From Alopecurus myosuroides (Eukaryota > Streptophyta > Magnoliopsida > Poales > Poaceae), in assembly GCA_028641055.1 (NCBI GenBank), contig CM054059.1:432392332-432456331 (forward strand): a DNA stretch of 64,000 nucleotides, written 5' to 3'. Made by a program: the position numbers and the translations under genes. Numbering within the stretch: position 1 is the stretch's first letter; the number at the start of each line of letters is the position of its first letter. Positions 46,354 to 56,104 of this stretch are shown piece after piece. The notes under the pieces were generated by a model. The model was not told the DNA's origin. It searched no databases and saw only the letters and a program-made list of their open reading frames with translations.

Positions 46354-47656
46354 TGTTGGAACGCGTAGAGATAAACAAAACTTTTTCCTACGCGGTACTT
46401 CCAAGATCTAGCCGAGGTAGAAGGCCACGATGATCGATGAAGCGCGTCGATGCAGTGGAGTCCCACGATCCGATCCAGCCGATCCAATCTTGCGAACGTC
46501 GAAGTTCTGAACGTACAACACCTCTGCCGGTATCCAAACGTACGAGGAGGAGCTCCGACGGTGGACTGCTAGGTCCGGTGCGACGGCTGGACTAAGTGGG
46601 GCTAGGGTTCCCAACGCATGGGAGTCAAGTAACGTGCCCGCTGGGAAACCTGCGCCCCTCTTTATATAGCGAGCGGTAGTGGGCTTCACAACGCTTGTGG
46701 CCCATTCCCTCTGTGAGTCCGACTCACAAAACCCAGTCCATTTCCGGTTCGGGTCCAACCCAACCAATATATTTGCTCCCGCTCTTAAGTGTGCGACCCT
46801 GCAGGCTCATGGCGACTTGGACACGATTGGAGTCCGACTCTCAATCGATCAATCGGTAGCGGCTCCTAGCAGAACATGCCGACTCCCAAGTCCCATTGAG
46901 TCATGACGACATACCTTTCAATGTGATATTCATCTTAGTCCCTTTTGCCTCACGATATACCTTGTCGAACTATAGGCGATTTATCGTCATCCCTTAAATA
47001 GTTCGACTCTCTTCTCGATCCGTGATATGTGATTCATCTGACTAACTCTTAGTCAACAGACACAGTTAACACTTAACTGAGTCGCGCATGGCCATGCTTC
47101 CTGAATCATATCACTCGAGAGGGCCCAGAGAATATCTCTCCATTCGGAGGGGCAAAATCCCATTTTGATTATCCACATGACGCAATTTGCTTCTCATTCG
47201 ACCTGAACTCTGCCTTTATAACTGCCTTGTCACAGAACAACGTTTGACAGAACCTAAGTCGGTGATCCACAATTCGGATTGTGCGACAATATCAGGTCTA
47301 AGGATTACATTGATTGAGACATGCAAATGACGACTTGCTCGTTGCATCTCAATATGGGCCAGTCCGACTTGCTAAACTCTTTAGCCAAGTCTGTGAACGT
47401 TGGAATGACATCACCATGCCCATGACAAGTGGAACCGTGTCATCAGCCAACACTCACATTAGTCTAGGGTGTGTGTCCAGCACAACCTTAATGACCAAGG
47501 ACAATTAGTATGAACAACATGAATACATAGTTTCACAATTGAATCACATATTCAATGACATATATCAGATGTTCAAACCAAAGAACAACTTAATAACTTT
47601 ATGAATACATTGGGAATAACATCATACATGATTGCCTCTAGGGCATATTCCCAACA
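46354..47656 (-). mobile_element. Copia-type solo LTR (1,303 bp)
   Basis: It starts TGTTGGAACG and ends ATTCCCAACA on the plus strand, flanked by the 5-bp duplication GCTAC (46349-46353 and 47657-47661). The minus strand opens TGTTGGGAATATGCCCTAGA, as in Angela/Maximus-like copia LTRs. It has a TATATAAA box at 46668-46661 and ends with a CCTACGCG...GCGTTCCAACA-type tail, so the LTR points left. No internal region remains, as expected after recombination between two LTRs. Confidence 0.9.
46661..46668 (-). promoter_or_regulatory. TATA box of the solo LTR
   Basis: TATATAAA on the minus strand, in the normal promoter position of a copia LTR. It could act on sequence to the left. Confidence 0.6.
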
Positions 47657-48290
47657 GCTACAATCGTCATAGTGATGTAATTATAAGACCGTTGAGTGAA
47701 AATTTACCAGTATGATTGTGATGAAGTTACCAAGATATTCAGTACAGTTAATACCATGGTGTTGATATAGGTAGCATGTTGTCTAGTGCTAAATTAGCAA
47801 CGTGGTGCTGGTATAGTTATCTTAGTGCTAATCATGTATTCATCAACATGGTGCTAATATAGTTACCAACACTAAATGTTACCAAGGTGATGTTGATGTA
47901 GTTCATTAGTTATTAGGGTGTTTAGCTAGTAGTTACCATTATGCTGAGTGAAAATTTATCACATAGTGCTGGTGTTGTTATCATAGTGTCAAGTGAAAAA
48001 TTACCAACATGGTGCTAATGTGTACTAGCGTGTTGAGTGAAAATTTACCACATGATGACGATGTACTTGCCGGGATGTAGAGTGAAAAGTAACGATATGT
48101 TGCTAATGTGTTACGAGTGTGTCAAGTGAAAAGTTACCATGTGGTGGTGATGTATTTATCACGGTGTCGAATAAAAAATTATCACATGGTGATGATGTAC
48201 TTACTAGGTAGTTAAGTGAAAACTTATTACTATGGTGGTGATGTTACTTACCAATGTGAGAACTTACCACTAGTAGGACCGTTCTTAGAG
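47657..48290. repeat. Degenerate ~58-bp minisatellite, right part
   Basis: Continues the array from 46353, with AGTGAAAATTTACCA, CATGGTGCTAATAT and GATGATGTACTTAC words in changing combinations. Homogeneity is low, suggesting an old array. Confidence 0.75.
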
Positions 48291-48580
48291 CCGGTAAAAA
48301 ACATGCAAATAGTATGATAACTAACGTACATGTTGCATGTTGTAACTATGTGGTAACTTACATACTTCGGGTTGATAACTTTTAGTTTGAAAAAAAGTTA
48401 TCGAAACATATTAACATTTGATCTAATTTTGAATATCTCGCCGCGGCCGATTTGGTGGTGAAAACACATTTTGAATCGGTCCGATGGTTCGACCTATAAA
48501 CATTTTGAATTTGCAAAATAAGTTAGAATCTTGCGTGAGATCACCTTTTTTTTTGTCTTAACTGCATGTATACATGTAAA

Positions 48581-49683
48581 CAGGGCCGGCCCATAAGGCG
48601 GGCAAACGGGGCGCTCGCCCCGGGCCCCCGAAAAGCAGGGGCCCCAGCCCAAGTAGTTCTTTTATTTTTTATTAGTACAAATCCTGGCTTAGAATAGTAC
48701 AGTATAAAAGATTTAAGAAAAAAACTTAGAGGAAGAGGCCCAAACCAACACGGCATAAGGTCAGCCCACCATGCTCCATTTGCACGAGCCAGGACAAGGA
48801 GCGATCACTTGATATGTTATGTACGTGTATGCTCAGCTTCCGTCCCTGAGACGTTGACCCTTCTCCTCCCAAAATTCCCTAATCGCATTCTCCCGTAACA
48901 GCGCCACCGTTCCCGTTCTTTCCGATTTCACGGTCACGACCATCCTTTAATGGAGATTGGCGACACAATTTATTCGCCCCCATTCAACTATCCCCCTCCT
49001 CAACATTGGAGAAGGTGCGTGTTCATTCTTCCCGTTAATAACCTATGTTTTCCTTTAATAACCTATCTGAAATCATCAATGTCACAAGAAAGATTGAATG
49101 GTGTTGCTACATTATGTATTGAGAAAGATGAGTTGGATGAAATAAAAATTGATGCGATTATCAATGACTTTGCTTGCAGGAGTGTTAGAAGAAATTCTAA
49201 GATCTGATCTTTTGTTTTGGTGAAGGAAATGGAGCGATGATATCAATCATTCTTGGGATAAATTTGGAGAATTTGGATACACATGTAGTCTATTTGTTCA
49301 CTTTATATCCCATGGTAACAAATAAGATTGAAACAACAAGATTTTGATAAGCTTGTCTATTCTTGCAGAAAATGTTGGTTTCCGGCCTCCCATTTGTTAT
49401 GTGTGACGCATAGGAAGATCTTCCAGGAAGGCTGGAACTACAATATTGTTTCCTTGCTACTATGTTCTCTTCAATTATGGATTGATTAAAATAAATAGTT
49501 TGTGCCCTCAATTTTAGAGTCGACTGATGATCTGTCTATATCATGTATCAGATTCATACTTTGATTTGAAATACAACATACATTTGAGTTTTTTTTTTAA
49601 CATAGTTTGAGTTTATATGAGCTATAAAGGGCCCCTGTCTATTGTCTTGCCCCTGGGCCCCTTAAATGTATGGACCGGCCCTG
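48581..49683 (+). mobile_element. hAT transposon, deletion derivative (1,103 bp)
   Basis: It begins CAGGGCCGGCCCATAAG and ends GTATGGACCGGCCCTG, giving imperfect terminal inverted repeats of about 14 bp. The 8-bp target duplication CATGTAAA is exact (48573-48580 and 49684-49691). These termini and the 8-bp duplication are diagnostic of the hAT superfamily with CAGGGCCGGCCC ends. Only the C-terminal part of a transposase is left, so the copy is non-autonomous. Confidence 0.93.
49064..49207 (+). pseudogene. hAT transposase C-terminal (dimerisation) fragment
   Basis: The frame reads YLKSSMSQERLNGVATLCIE, then DELDEIKIDAIINDFACRSV and a stop at 49205-49207. It matches the conserved hAT C-terminal dimerisation segment (SSMSQERLN...LATLSIE...INDFA...KARR) of transposases related to zinc-finger MYM-type 1 proteins. 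The catalytic region is absent, and the upstream part of the frame (48950-49063) does not look coding. Confidence 0.8.
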
Positions 49684-49691
49684 CATGTAAA

Positions 49692-50130
49692 CATGTACTA
49701 ACTAGTACGTGCACGAAAACGTTTACTTTCGCTACTTTTAATTATGGTTTACTTACGGTGAACTTTTAAAGTAGATTTATGATAAACCTGGATTCATCTG
49801 GCAAAAAAAAAATAGAGCTGTAGTTGTCCCGGTGTTCTTTTCCGAAAAGACTGAACACGTTTTTTATTTTCAAAATATTTGTCTATGTAAAATCCTACCC
49901 AAGTAGCCCGCACCAGCCGCAGCATCCAATCTGATCTGTTGCCACGCCCTAAACTCTAGCCCTAGTTCGAAAGCCATCCGCCGCATCCGGCCTCCTTCGG
50001 TTACTACGCCGATCGCCTTACTTGGTTAGCTTTACACGTTCGATCTTGCATAATTGGACTTGTCGTGTAATCGTGTTTCCCTTTGATTTTCAGCAGATTA
50101 GATTCTGTCGTAGGCCGCACAGCATCGACC
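49692..50130. other. Flank and possible leader of the FRS pseudogene
   Basis: The left part continues the sequence interrupted by the hAT element. From about 49905 it is GC-richer and could be a 5' leader; TTTGATTTTCAG at 50083-50094 resembles a splice acceptor 37 bases before the ATG. Confidence 0.4.
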
Positions 50131-51470
50131 ATGGCGCTGATCGACGACGACGACACGGCGGCGGTTCTTGACGAACTGCGCCGCAGGGAGGACGAAGACG
50201 ACCCCGAGCATTTCCACAAGTACGAGCTTGACGCCGGGGCCCACCTGAAGCGGCTCTTCTGGGCCGACGTCGACGCGCGCCTCAGCAGCGCCATCGACCA
50301 CAGCGACGACGTGGTCGTCGTCGACACCACGTTCCGGACGAACAAGTACGGCGTGCCCTTCGTCCCCTTCGTCGGCCTCAACCGCCACCGGCGTCCCCTG
50401 GTCCTCGGCTGCGGTGTCGTCACGGACCCGTCCCCCGACTCCTTGGTCTGGCTGCTGCGCGCCTACATGCATGCTCTCCACCGGCCAGGAGAGTCCCAAG
50501 TCCGTGATCACCGACGGCAGCGACGCGGTGGTCCACGCCGTGAAGGCCGTGCTTCCGCAGTCCAACCACCGGATCTGCTCGTGGCAGGTGGAGCAGGGCA
50601 TCAGGGAGCATCTCAGCGGGTGCTCGGCGCAGGACGAGTTCAGGTCGCTGATGTGCGACGACGCCTGCTCGCCGGTGGAGTTCGAGGAACGGTGGCATAG
50701 GTTCCTGGCCAGGCACAGGACGGCGAAGAGCGAGGAGTGGCTATGCAGGATGTACGTGAAGAGGGAGCTCTGGGCCGCCGCGTTCGTCCACGACAAGTTC
50801 TTCCTCGGCATGGCTAGCGACCAGAGGACGGAGTGCCTCGCCACGGGTCTGCACACGGCCCTCAGCGATGGCATGTCGCTGCTCGCCCTATTCCGGCACG
50901 CGGACTACTGGGACAAGTACATGCGCAAGGGCGAGTACGCGCTGGACTTCAAGGCCGATGAGTCCCGGGAGGAGCTGACCACGCGGCACCGGTATCTCGA
51001 GGAGGACGCAGCGCGGTCGTTCACGCCGGCCAACTTCGCCATCCTGCGCAAGGAGATCGAGGCGCTGGACGACTTCGAGATCGTCGACACCCTGAGCAGC
51101 CTTCAGTGGCGACAAGGTCTACACGATGAGTTACCGTGGCGAGCACTTCAGCGTGCTGCGGTGCCACGACGACAAGCGGAAGGAGGCCTTCAAGTGCAGC
51201 TGCCGTAAGATGGAGCGCGAGGGCCTGCCGTGCCGGCACATCCTCTGCGTGCTGCGGCACCAGGGGGCGTCGTCGATACCGGAGTGCTGCAAGCTGAGGC
51301 GGCTGCATCGGCGGGGCGACATCAGGTATGAGAGGCTCGGCGAGATGGAGGCTCTGGGGCGCCAGGTGTTCGACCTGGCGTCGCAGGACGCCAAGGAGTT
51401 TGAGGAGATCAAGGAGTTCTTGGAAGACTGGCTGCAGCAGAGGCGCGGCCATGCTCGGCGTTTTTTCTAA
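50131..51470 (+). pseudogene. FAR1-related (FRS)/MULE transposase-type protein, two frameshifts
   Basis: The coding region starts MALIDDDDTAAVLDELRRRE and is spread over three frames. The first (to about 50490) holds the start of the MULE transposase domain: HLKRLFWADVDARL, VVVVDTTFRTNKYGVPFVPF and VVTDPSPDSLVWLLRAY. The second (about 50490-51110) has SPKSVITDGSDAVVHAVKAV, HRICSWQVEQGI and LGMASDQRTECL. The third (about 51110-51470) has the SWIM zinc finger FKCSCRKMEREGLPCRHIL. Domain order is that of FAR1-related sequences, which descend from Mutator-like transposases. The usual N-terminal FAR1 DNA-binding domain is missing. Two one-base shifts make it a probable pseudogene unless they are sequencing errors. 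No MULE terminal repeats were found. Confidence 0.85.
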
Positions 51471-51766
51471 AATCTTAAACTTTACATCGATTGATTTTCG
51501 AAAAACGAATTATATGGATTTTTGTGAGAACTGAATGAGTATTACTTAATACTAGTGTGTCGTACGATATGAGATGCCGATGCAACCGGTTATCGAATCA
51601 ATTTCGGGCACTATAATTATCTGGAACTTTTATCTGCGAGCCTCAAAGCTCTCGATGCATTATGCTGCAGTGAAGGAATCGCTTGTGTTGGACATCTTGA
51701 TTGGTTGAACTTGAAGGTCTTGCAAGTGTACAACTTTGCTTATCAGTAATATCCAGAGCTATATAC
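51471..51766. other. No recognised feature
   Basis: AT-rich sequence after the FRS stop, probably 3' flank. Confidence 0.4.
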
Positions 51767-52155
51767 ACTATAAGTACCACAACTTGTCTCTCATGTGCAA
51801 ACTAGTCCCATAACTTGCAAACTGTGAAGCAGTGGTACACAAACTTGTATTGAGGGGACAAATTGGTCCCAATTCGTTCTGGATGCGACACGTGGCATCC
51901 TGATTTTTGCAGAAAACCCCGTATGTTTCTTCTATTGCTAGGGTGGCCTTTTTGCTTCCTACCATGTGAGGCCCACATGTCAGTTGTGGACGAAATACTA
52001 TGAGTACCACAACTTGTCTCTCATATGCAAACTAGTCCCATAACTTGCAAACTGTGAAACAGTGGTACACAAACTTGTATTGAGGGGATAAATTGGTCCC
52101 AATTCGTTCTGGATGCGACGTGGCATCGTGATTTTTGCAGAAAACCCCGTATGTT
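51767..52155. repeat. Direct duplication of a ~160-bp unit, period 230 bp
   Basis: Copies at 51767-51927 and 51997-52155 share ACTAT(A/G)AGTACCACAACT through AGAAAACCCCGTATGTT with about six differences. About 69 bp separates them. Confidence 0.9.
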
Positions 52156-52294
52156 CGAATTTTTTTGCAGAACTTACCTATATAGTATGTACATAATGTA
52201 CAATATCCCTGCATATTATGTACTATAGAATATCGTAGTATTATGAAGCTATTTTGTATGTAATAGAAAATATTATTGTATATATATTACAATA

Positions 52295-52321
52295 CTAGTT
52301 GAATGCCCGTGCGTTGCTACG
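52295..52321 (-). mobile_element. Second Helitron 3' terminus (minus orientation)
   Basis: On the minus strand CCGTAGCAACGCACGG forms a short hairpin followed by GCATTCAACTAG and a T, a common grass Helitron end. The element would extend rightward in these coordinates. A TC preceded by A on the minus strand near 52573 is one possible 5' end, which would give a ~280-bp element, but this is a guess. Confidence 0.55.
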
Positions 52322-52905
52322 GAAATACAATACAAGATAGAAATTCATTAATCTAGATTGTATTTTTGTCATTTTATAAATCTAACTATTGTTGCTCCTT
52401 CTCTGTCTATGGCTGCCCTGTTTCTTCTCCACCTTCGTGCGCATATTTTCCTGATCCAAGGATCTCCACAGTTAAAGTCCCCATTAGCGACCTTGTCACC
52501 TAGCCCTAGGTTCTATGTTTGGCTAAGCTATTACTCCGCTCAATTTTTCTTTTGATATGTTTGGTATAGGAGATACGCAAAAGCTTGATGGTATCAAATT
52601 ATCTGTTCAATGAATCATCAGCACTTAAAGGCGCAAAAGAAAAAATGGGAGGACGTCTCTAGATCAAAGAAAACAAACGGATAAAGTACGAATCTCAGTG
52701 TCATGCATCCACATTAAATCTTCGTAATACAATTTTAAATATATGCAAAACTGAATGGGCCTTACATGTTTGTCCAAATAATTTTTGAATGCAAACTCAT
52801 GGCATTGGAAAATAAGATAAAAACGCATGAGACTTGTCTCGCGATCACAAAGATATAGGGTGTTTATATAATCATAACCAGTAGTAATTATGACCTTGTA
52901 AACTA
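52322..52905. other. Unassigned AT-rich stretch
   Basis: It may be partly the body of the short Helitron. I see no gene. Confidence 0.4.
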
Positions 52906-52961
52906 CTCCCTCTGTTCCATAATAGCTAGCCAAAACGACTTATATTGTGGGACAGGGGGAA
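52906..52961. mobile_element. Stowaway-like MITE remnant (56 bp)
   Basis: Starts CTCCCTCTGTTCCATAATA and ends TATTGTGGGACAGGGGGA, with TA on each side (52904-52905 and 52962-52963). These are Stowaway (Tc1/mariner) ends with most of the interior lost. Confidence 0.8.
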
Positions 52962-53145
52962 TACTGTTTAATAGCAACTGAAGGGTTCCGTGATGAGGTA
53001 TATCAAGAACTTGTGAAATCAACATGTCTCCGTAAAATCAACTGAGCACCAACGATTTCATAAAACTGAAATAAAATCCCTAGTGCGGTAAAATCAACAT
53101 GTCTCTCAGTAAAGCTCAAAACTAATTGGCTGCTATTAAACAGTA
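52962..53145. repeat. 15-bp terminal inverted repeats, 184-bp MITE-like unit
   Basis: TACTGTTTAATAGCA at 52962-52976 is the exact reverse complement of TGCTATTAAACAGTA at 53131-53145. The outermost bases are TA on both sides, compatible with a TA target duplication and a mariner-type MITE. It directly abuts the Stowaway remnant. Confidence 0.55.
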
Positions 53146-53427
53146 CATTAGCTATCCGGATTCAAAAGAGCTACTTATTGCACTTGATGGCTTGATAAAT
53201 TTGTGGCTAAAAACCACAAATGAAGGGAGCTGCATTTAGACAAATATGAGTGTCTGACGCAACCATTATTATAGGCAAAGACTTGTGTTGAGAGACCCAT
53301 GTGATGTTAGTTTACCTAGGAACCATCTTGTACCTTGACTACATATTTCTTAGAATTACCACACTACAGTTAACAATTTATGCAGCCAATGCAGCTCACA
53401 AGACACTCAAGCTACCAGGCAGGTCGA
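53146..53427. other. No recognised feature
   Basis: An 81-codon frame at 53301-53546 crosses into the repeats on the right and is not credible as a gene. Confidence 0.4.
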
Positions 53428-53485
53428 CTTCTTTTGGGCTTCTCGGACGGCTTCGAAGTCCGGGACAGCACAAGCCCAAAAGAAG
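53428..53485. repeat. 14-bp inverted repeat of a CCCAAAAGAAG family
   Basis: CTTCTTTTGGGCTT (53428-53441) and AAGCCCAAAAGAAG (53472-53485) are perfect reverse complements. The same AAGCCCAAAAGAAGTCG word recurs near 56379 and 56475, so it belongs to a dispersed MITE-like family. Confidence 0.6.
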
Positions 53486-53519
53486 TATCGGGCAGTTGCC
53501 AAGCTTATTCCCACCGTTA

Positions 53520-53735
53520 GAGCATCCACAATGCTTGGCCGCTTAAATAGACGCTTAATGAGCCGTTGCTGTATTTAGTCAAGCGCCGGGAGCTCTGTTA
53601 CCCTATTTCACGTGAACAGTATAAGCGTTGGACTCTTAACTAAGAGTCTACGCTAGGAAAACGGACAGGATTTCTACATAACTGCCAGGATAGGAATCCT
53701 AGCGCCTAGGCATAAGCGCTGCGCTGTGGCTGCTC
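53520..53735. mobile_element. Tourist-like MITE (216 bp)
   Basis: Begins GAGCATCCACAATGC and ends GCGCTGTGGCTGCTC, imperfect inverted ends of about 15 bp. TTA lies on both sides (53517-53519 and 53736-53738). The 3-bp TTA duplication and the GAGCATC start fit PIF/Harbinger-derived Tourist MITEs. Confidence 0.75.
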
Positions 53736-53739
53736 TTAA

Positions 53740-55520
53740 GGACATCTCCAGCGGGGCTGCTCAAATGCGGACCAGTTTGGTCCGCATTTTGTCTGTTTGA
53801 GCAGCCGTCCGCTGTCCTCGGACACGGTCCGGACCAGGTGCCCCCAGTGGGGCTGCTCATACCAAATAGGACATTTCATAGATTTAGTAGGGCCCACAGG
53901 GGCCCATAGATTTACAAACTAAAAAAAAAAAAACAGGGAATTAAACGTCTAGCCCTAGCTAGACGGCCACTGGCCAGTGGCATGGCGGCGCCGGAGTTGC
54001 CCCCGGAGCTCCTAGTCATCTAGGATGACGTAGTCGGGGGTCTCGGGGGCGAGGTGGGGTGGCAGTGGGGCGGCCCTGGCTCCCTGCGGCGTGGGAGGCT
54101 GGGTTCACGGCGGCGGCGTGGCCGGCCGGGGCGGCGGCACGAGGTGCTCAGGTGGTGGCGCCTCCCACCTCCACCGCATGCCCACAAGGGGCTCGAACCA
54201 GGCCGGCACCGGCGCGTTCTCATCGCGCCCGTCGTCGTCTACCTCCTCCTCGTAGGGGTAGTCGTCGACCTGCTGGGCGTTGATGGCCGCCACGGCCTCG
54301 TCCACAGCCCGCGCGCCGGCTGCGCGGGCCTCTGCCTCCTCCGCCGCCTGCTGCGCGGCCACCGCCGCGAGGGCGTCCTCCAGCGCGCGGGCCTCCGCCT
54401 CCGCCGCTGCTTCCGCCTCCCTCCTGGAGGCCTCGATGGCCATGGCCAGCTGGAGCTCCTCGTTGGGCTCGGGCTCGGCCATGGGGACGTCCTCGTCGTC
54501 CTCCTCCTCGTACCATTGGGGGGGGGGTCCTCCTCCGGTTCCTCCTTGACGACCGGGGCGCGGCCGCCGATACGGAGGGGGCGTTGGGGGGGCGGTGGAG
54601 GGGCGGCGCCACGCCTCGCCTGGCGTGGAGGTGACGGTGGCGGGAGCTGTTCGTCGGTGAACCACGTGTCCCAGTGGGGACTGTTCACCGCGAACGCCGG
54701 GTGGGCGCGCAGGTCCGGTGGCAGCTCGTCGCGCCGGCGGTGGATCTCCACCTCCCGCGCCGCGCCGGACCGCGGTACCGGCGGCACAGGGATCCTGTCC
54801 CTGTTCAGATGCCACCCATCGGGGAGGTGGACATCTGGCCATGGCACTGGGATCGCCTGATCCCAGTACCATTGGCACCGCGCCTTGTTCAGGTACGGGC
54901 GTTCCCGCACCCTGGCGGGCACCAGGCGGAATGGGGCCGCCGGGCCCTGAGAAGAAGGAGGAGGAGAGGCCGGCGGCGTGCGCACCTGCTCGGCTTGGGC
55001 GCGCTGGGTGCGGGTGAGAGGTGGCGGAGGAGGGAGCGGGGGAGAGGGCGAGGGCTCGCGGCGGCGGCGTGAGCCGCCGGCCTCGTGGTCGTTCTTTCCG
55101 CGGCCCCGGTTGAGCCAGCTGCGGCCCATGGCCGGCGGCGAGGAAGGCGAGGGGGAGGAGGCGGTGGTGACTGCGAGGGCAGTGATGGTGATGGTGACTG
55201 CGAGGAGACGGTGCGCGTGGGAGGGACGCGTGGCCGCGGGTCCCATTTAAATAGGACCCCGTGGGTAGCCGAGCCGTCGCCGCGGTCACTGGCCGGCGGG
55301 CCACCACCTTTGACCGAAACGGGACACGACCGAGAGCGCGCGTCCGTTTCGTGTCCGCGGGCTGCTCAAATCTGACCCAAATTTGGTCAGGATTTGAGCA
55401 TCCGCGGACTGAAAAGGGACCAGGCCGTGGGTTGCGCAGCCCCGCTGGGGCCTGGTTTTGGCCCAGGCTGCTCAAAACGGACCAGTACGGGGCAAATGAG
55501 CAGCCCCGCTGGAGATGTCC
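53740..55520 (-). mobile_element. PIF/Harbinger-like element with a passenger or ORF1-like gene (1,781 bp)
   Basis: Terminal inverted repeats GGACATCTCCAGCGGGG start at 53740 and end at 55520, and TAA flanks both sides (53737-53739 and 55521-55523). The subterminal regions carry further GCTGCTCA and GGTCCG words in both directions. It contains one gene on the minus strand but no DDE transposase, so it depends on a helper. The 3-bp TAA duplication suggests PIF/Harbinger. Confidence 0.8.
54105..55129 (-). pseudogene. Proline/alanine/glutamate-rich protein carried by the Harbinger-like element, one frameshift
   Basis: The minus-strand start at 55129 gives MGRSWLNRGRGK. A proline-rich segment follows, then a more conserved-looking core (ARCQWYWDQAIPVPWPDVHL, HPAFAVNSPHWDTWFTDEQL). 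The frame is lost at a run of ten Gs (plus strand 54518-54527). The next frame continues WYEEEDDEDVPMAEPEPNEE, LQLAMAIEASRREAEAAAEA and an alanine/glutamate helix, and ends at 54105. A run of eleven would keep one frame, so a single-base slip explains the break. The family occurs inside transposons in Triticeae as far as I recall, but its function is unknown to me. It might be the element's ORF1-type protein or a captured gene. Confidence 0.65.
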
Positions 55521-55891
55521 TAAGCCATCTCCATGTACGTTTCGAGAAACTGGTCCGGGGTTGCTTCTGAGGGCTTCCCGCAAATCACCGAACCGTTTAT
55601 TTGGCTTGCCCCTTCTCTTCGATCAATTTACAGGAGAATTGCCACCAAGCACGCAAATAACGTTTCAGGAAAAAGAAACGAACCTGACGCTGGTCTGTCT
55701 TTGCTCGATACCTTTCTCCTTTCCCCTGACCTTCCTCGCGAGCGCCATGGGAAGCTAAGGTTCCGCGGTCCGTCGCCACCACTGCCGGCGCCCACAGATC
55801 CCGCCCCCGCGCCCCGTCCGCAGCCTCATTCTCCAACCAAGAGCGTCTCCAGCCGCCGGCTCACTTTCCGCCCCCGGCCTCCTCTCCAACC
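55521..55891. other. Flank between the Harbinger-like element and a small ORF
   Basis: CT-rich, leader-like sequence with an out-of-frame ATG at 55747 followed at once by a stop. Confidence 0.4.
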
Positions 55892-56104
55892 ATGGACGGA
55901 GACGAGGAGAGCTCTTCTCAGCGGCGGCCTCCTCCCAACTGGAGAGCACCCGAACAGTCATCGTTCTCCTGTACGTCCTCCTTGGTCGACGACGAGCCGG
56001 TCACCGCCGCCCTCCTCTCCACCCGCCTCCCAACGTCCAGGAGCTTCGCCGTCGGCCGGGAACTCGCCCAGGAGGTCGCCATCCCACTTGCTCGCTGCTG
56101 AAGA
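55892..56104 (+). CDS. Small hypothetical protein (69 aa)
   Basis: A short frame starts MDGDEESSSQRRPPPNWRAP and ends ELAQEVAIPLARC before a stop at 56099-56101. A GC-rich leader lies upstream, and a GT-rich T tract follows about 150 bases downstream. It looks like the first exon of a small grass gene or a gene fragment. There is no recognised domain. Confidence 0.3.

Noticed and set aside
54054..55758. Several plus-strand frames opposite the Harbinger-like passenger gene
   Set aside because: They are GC-driven shadows of the minus-strand gene and of the inverted-repeat regions.
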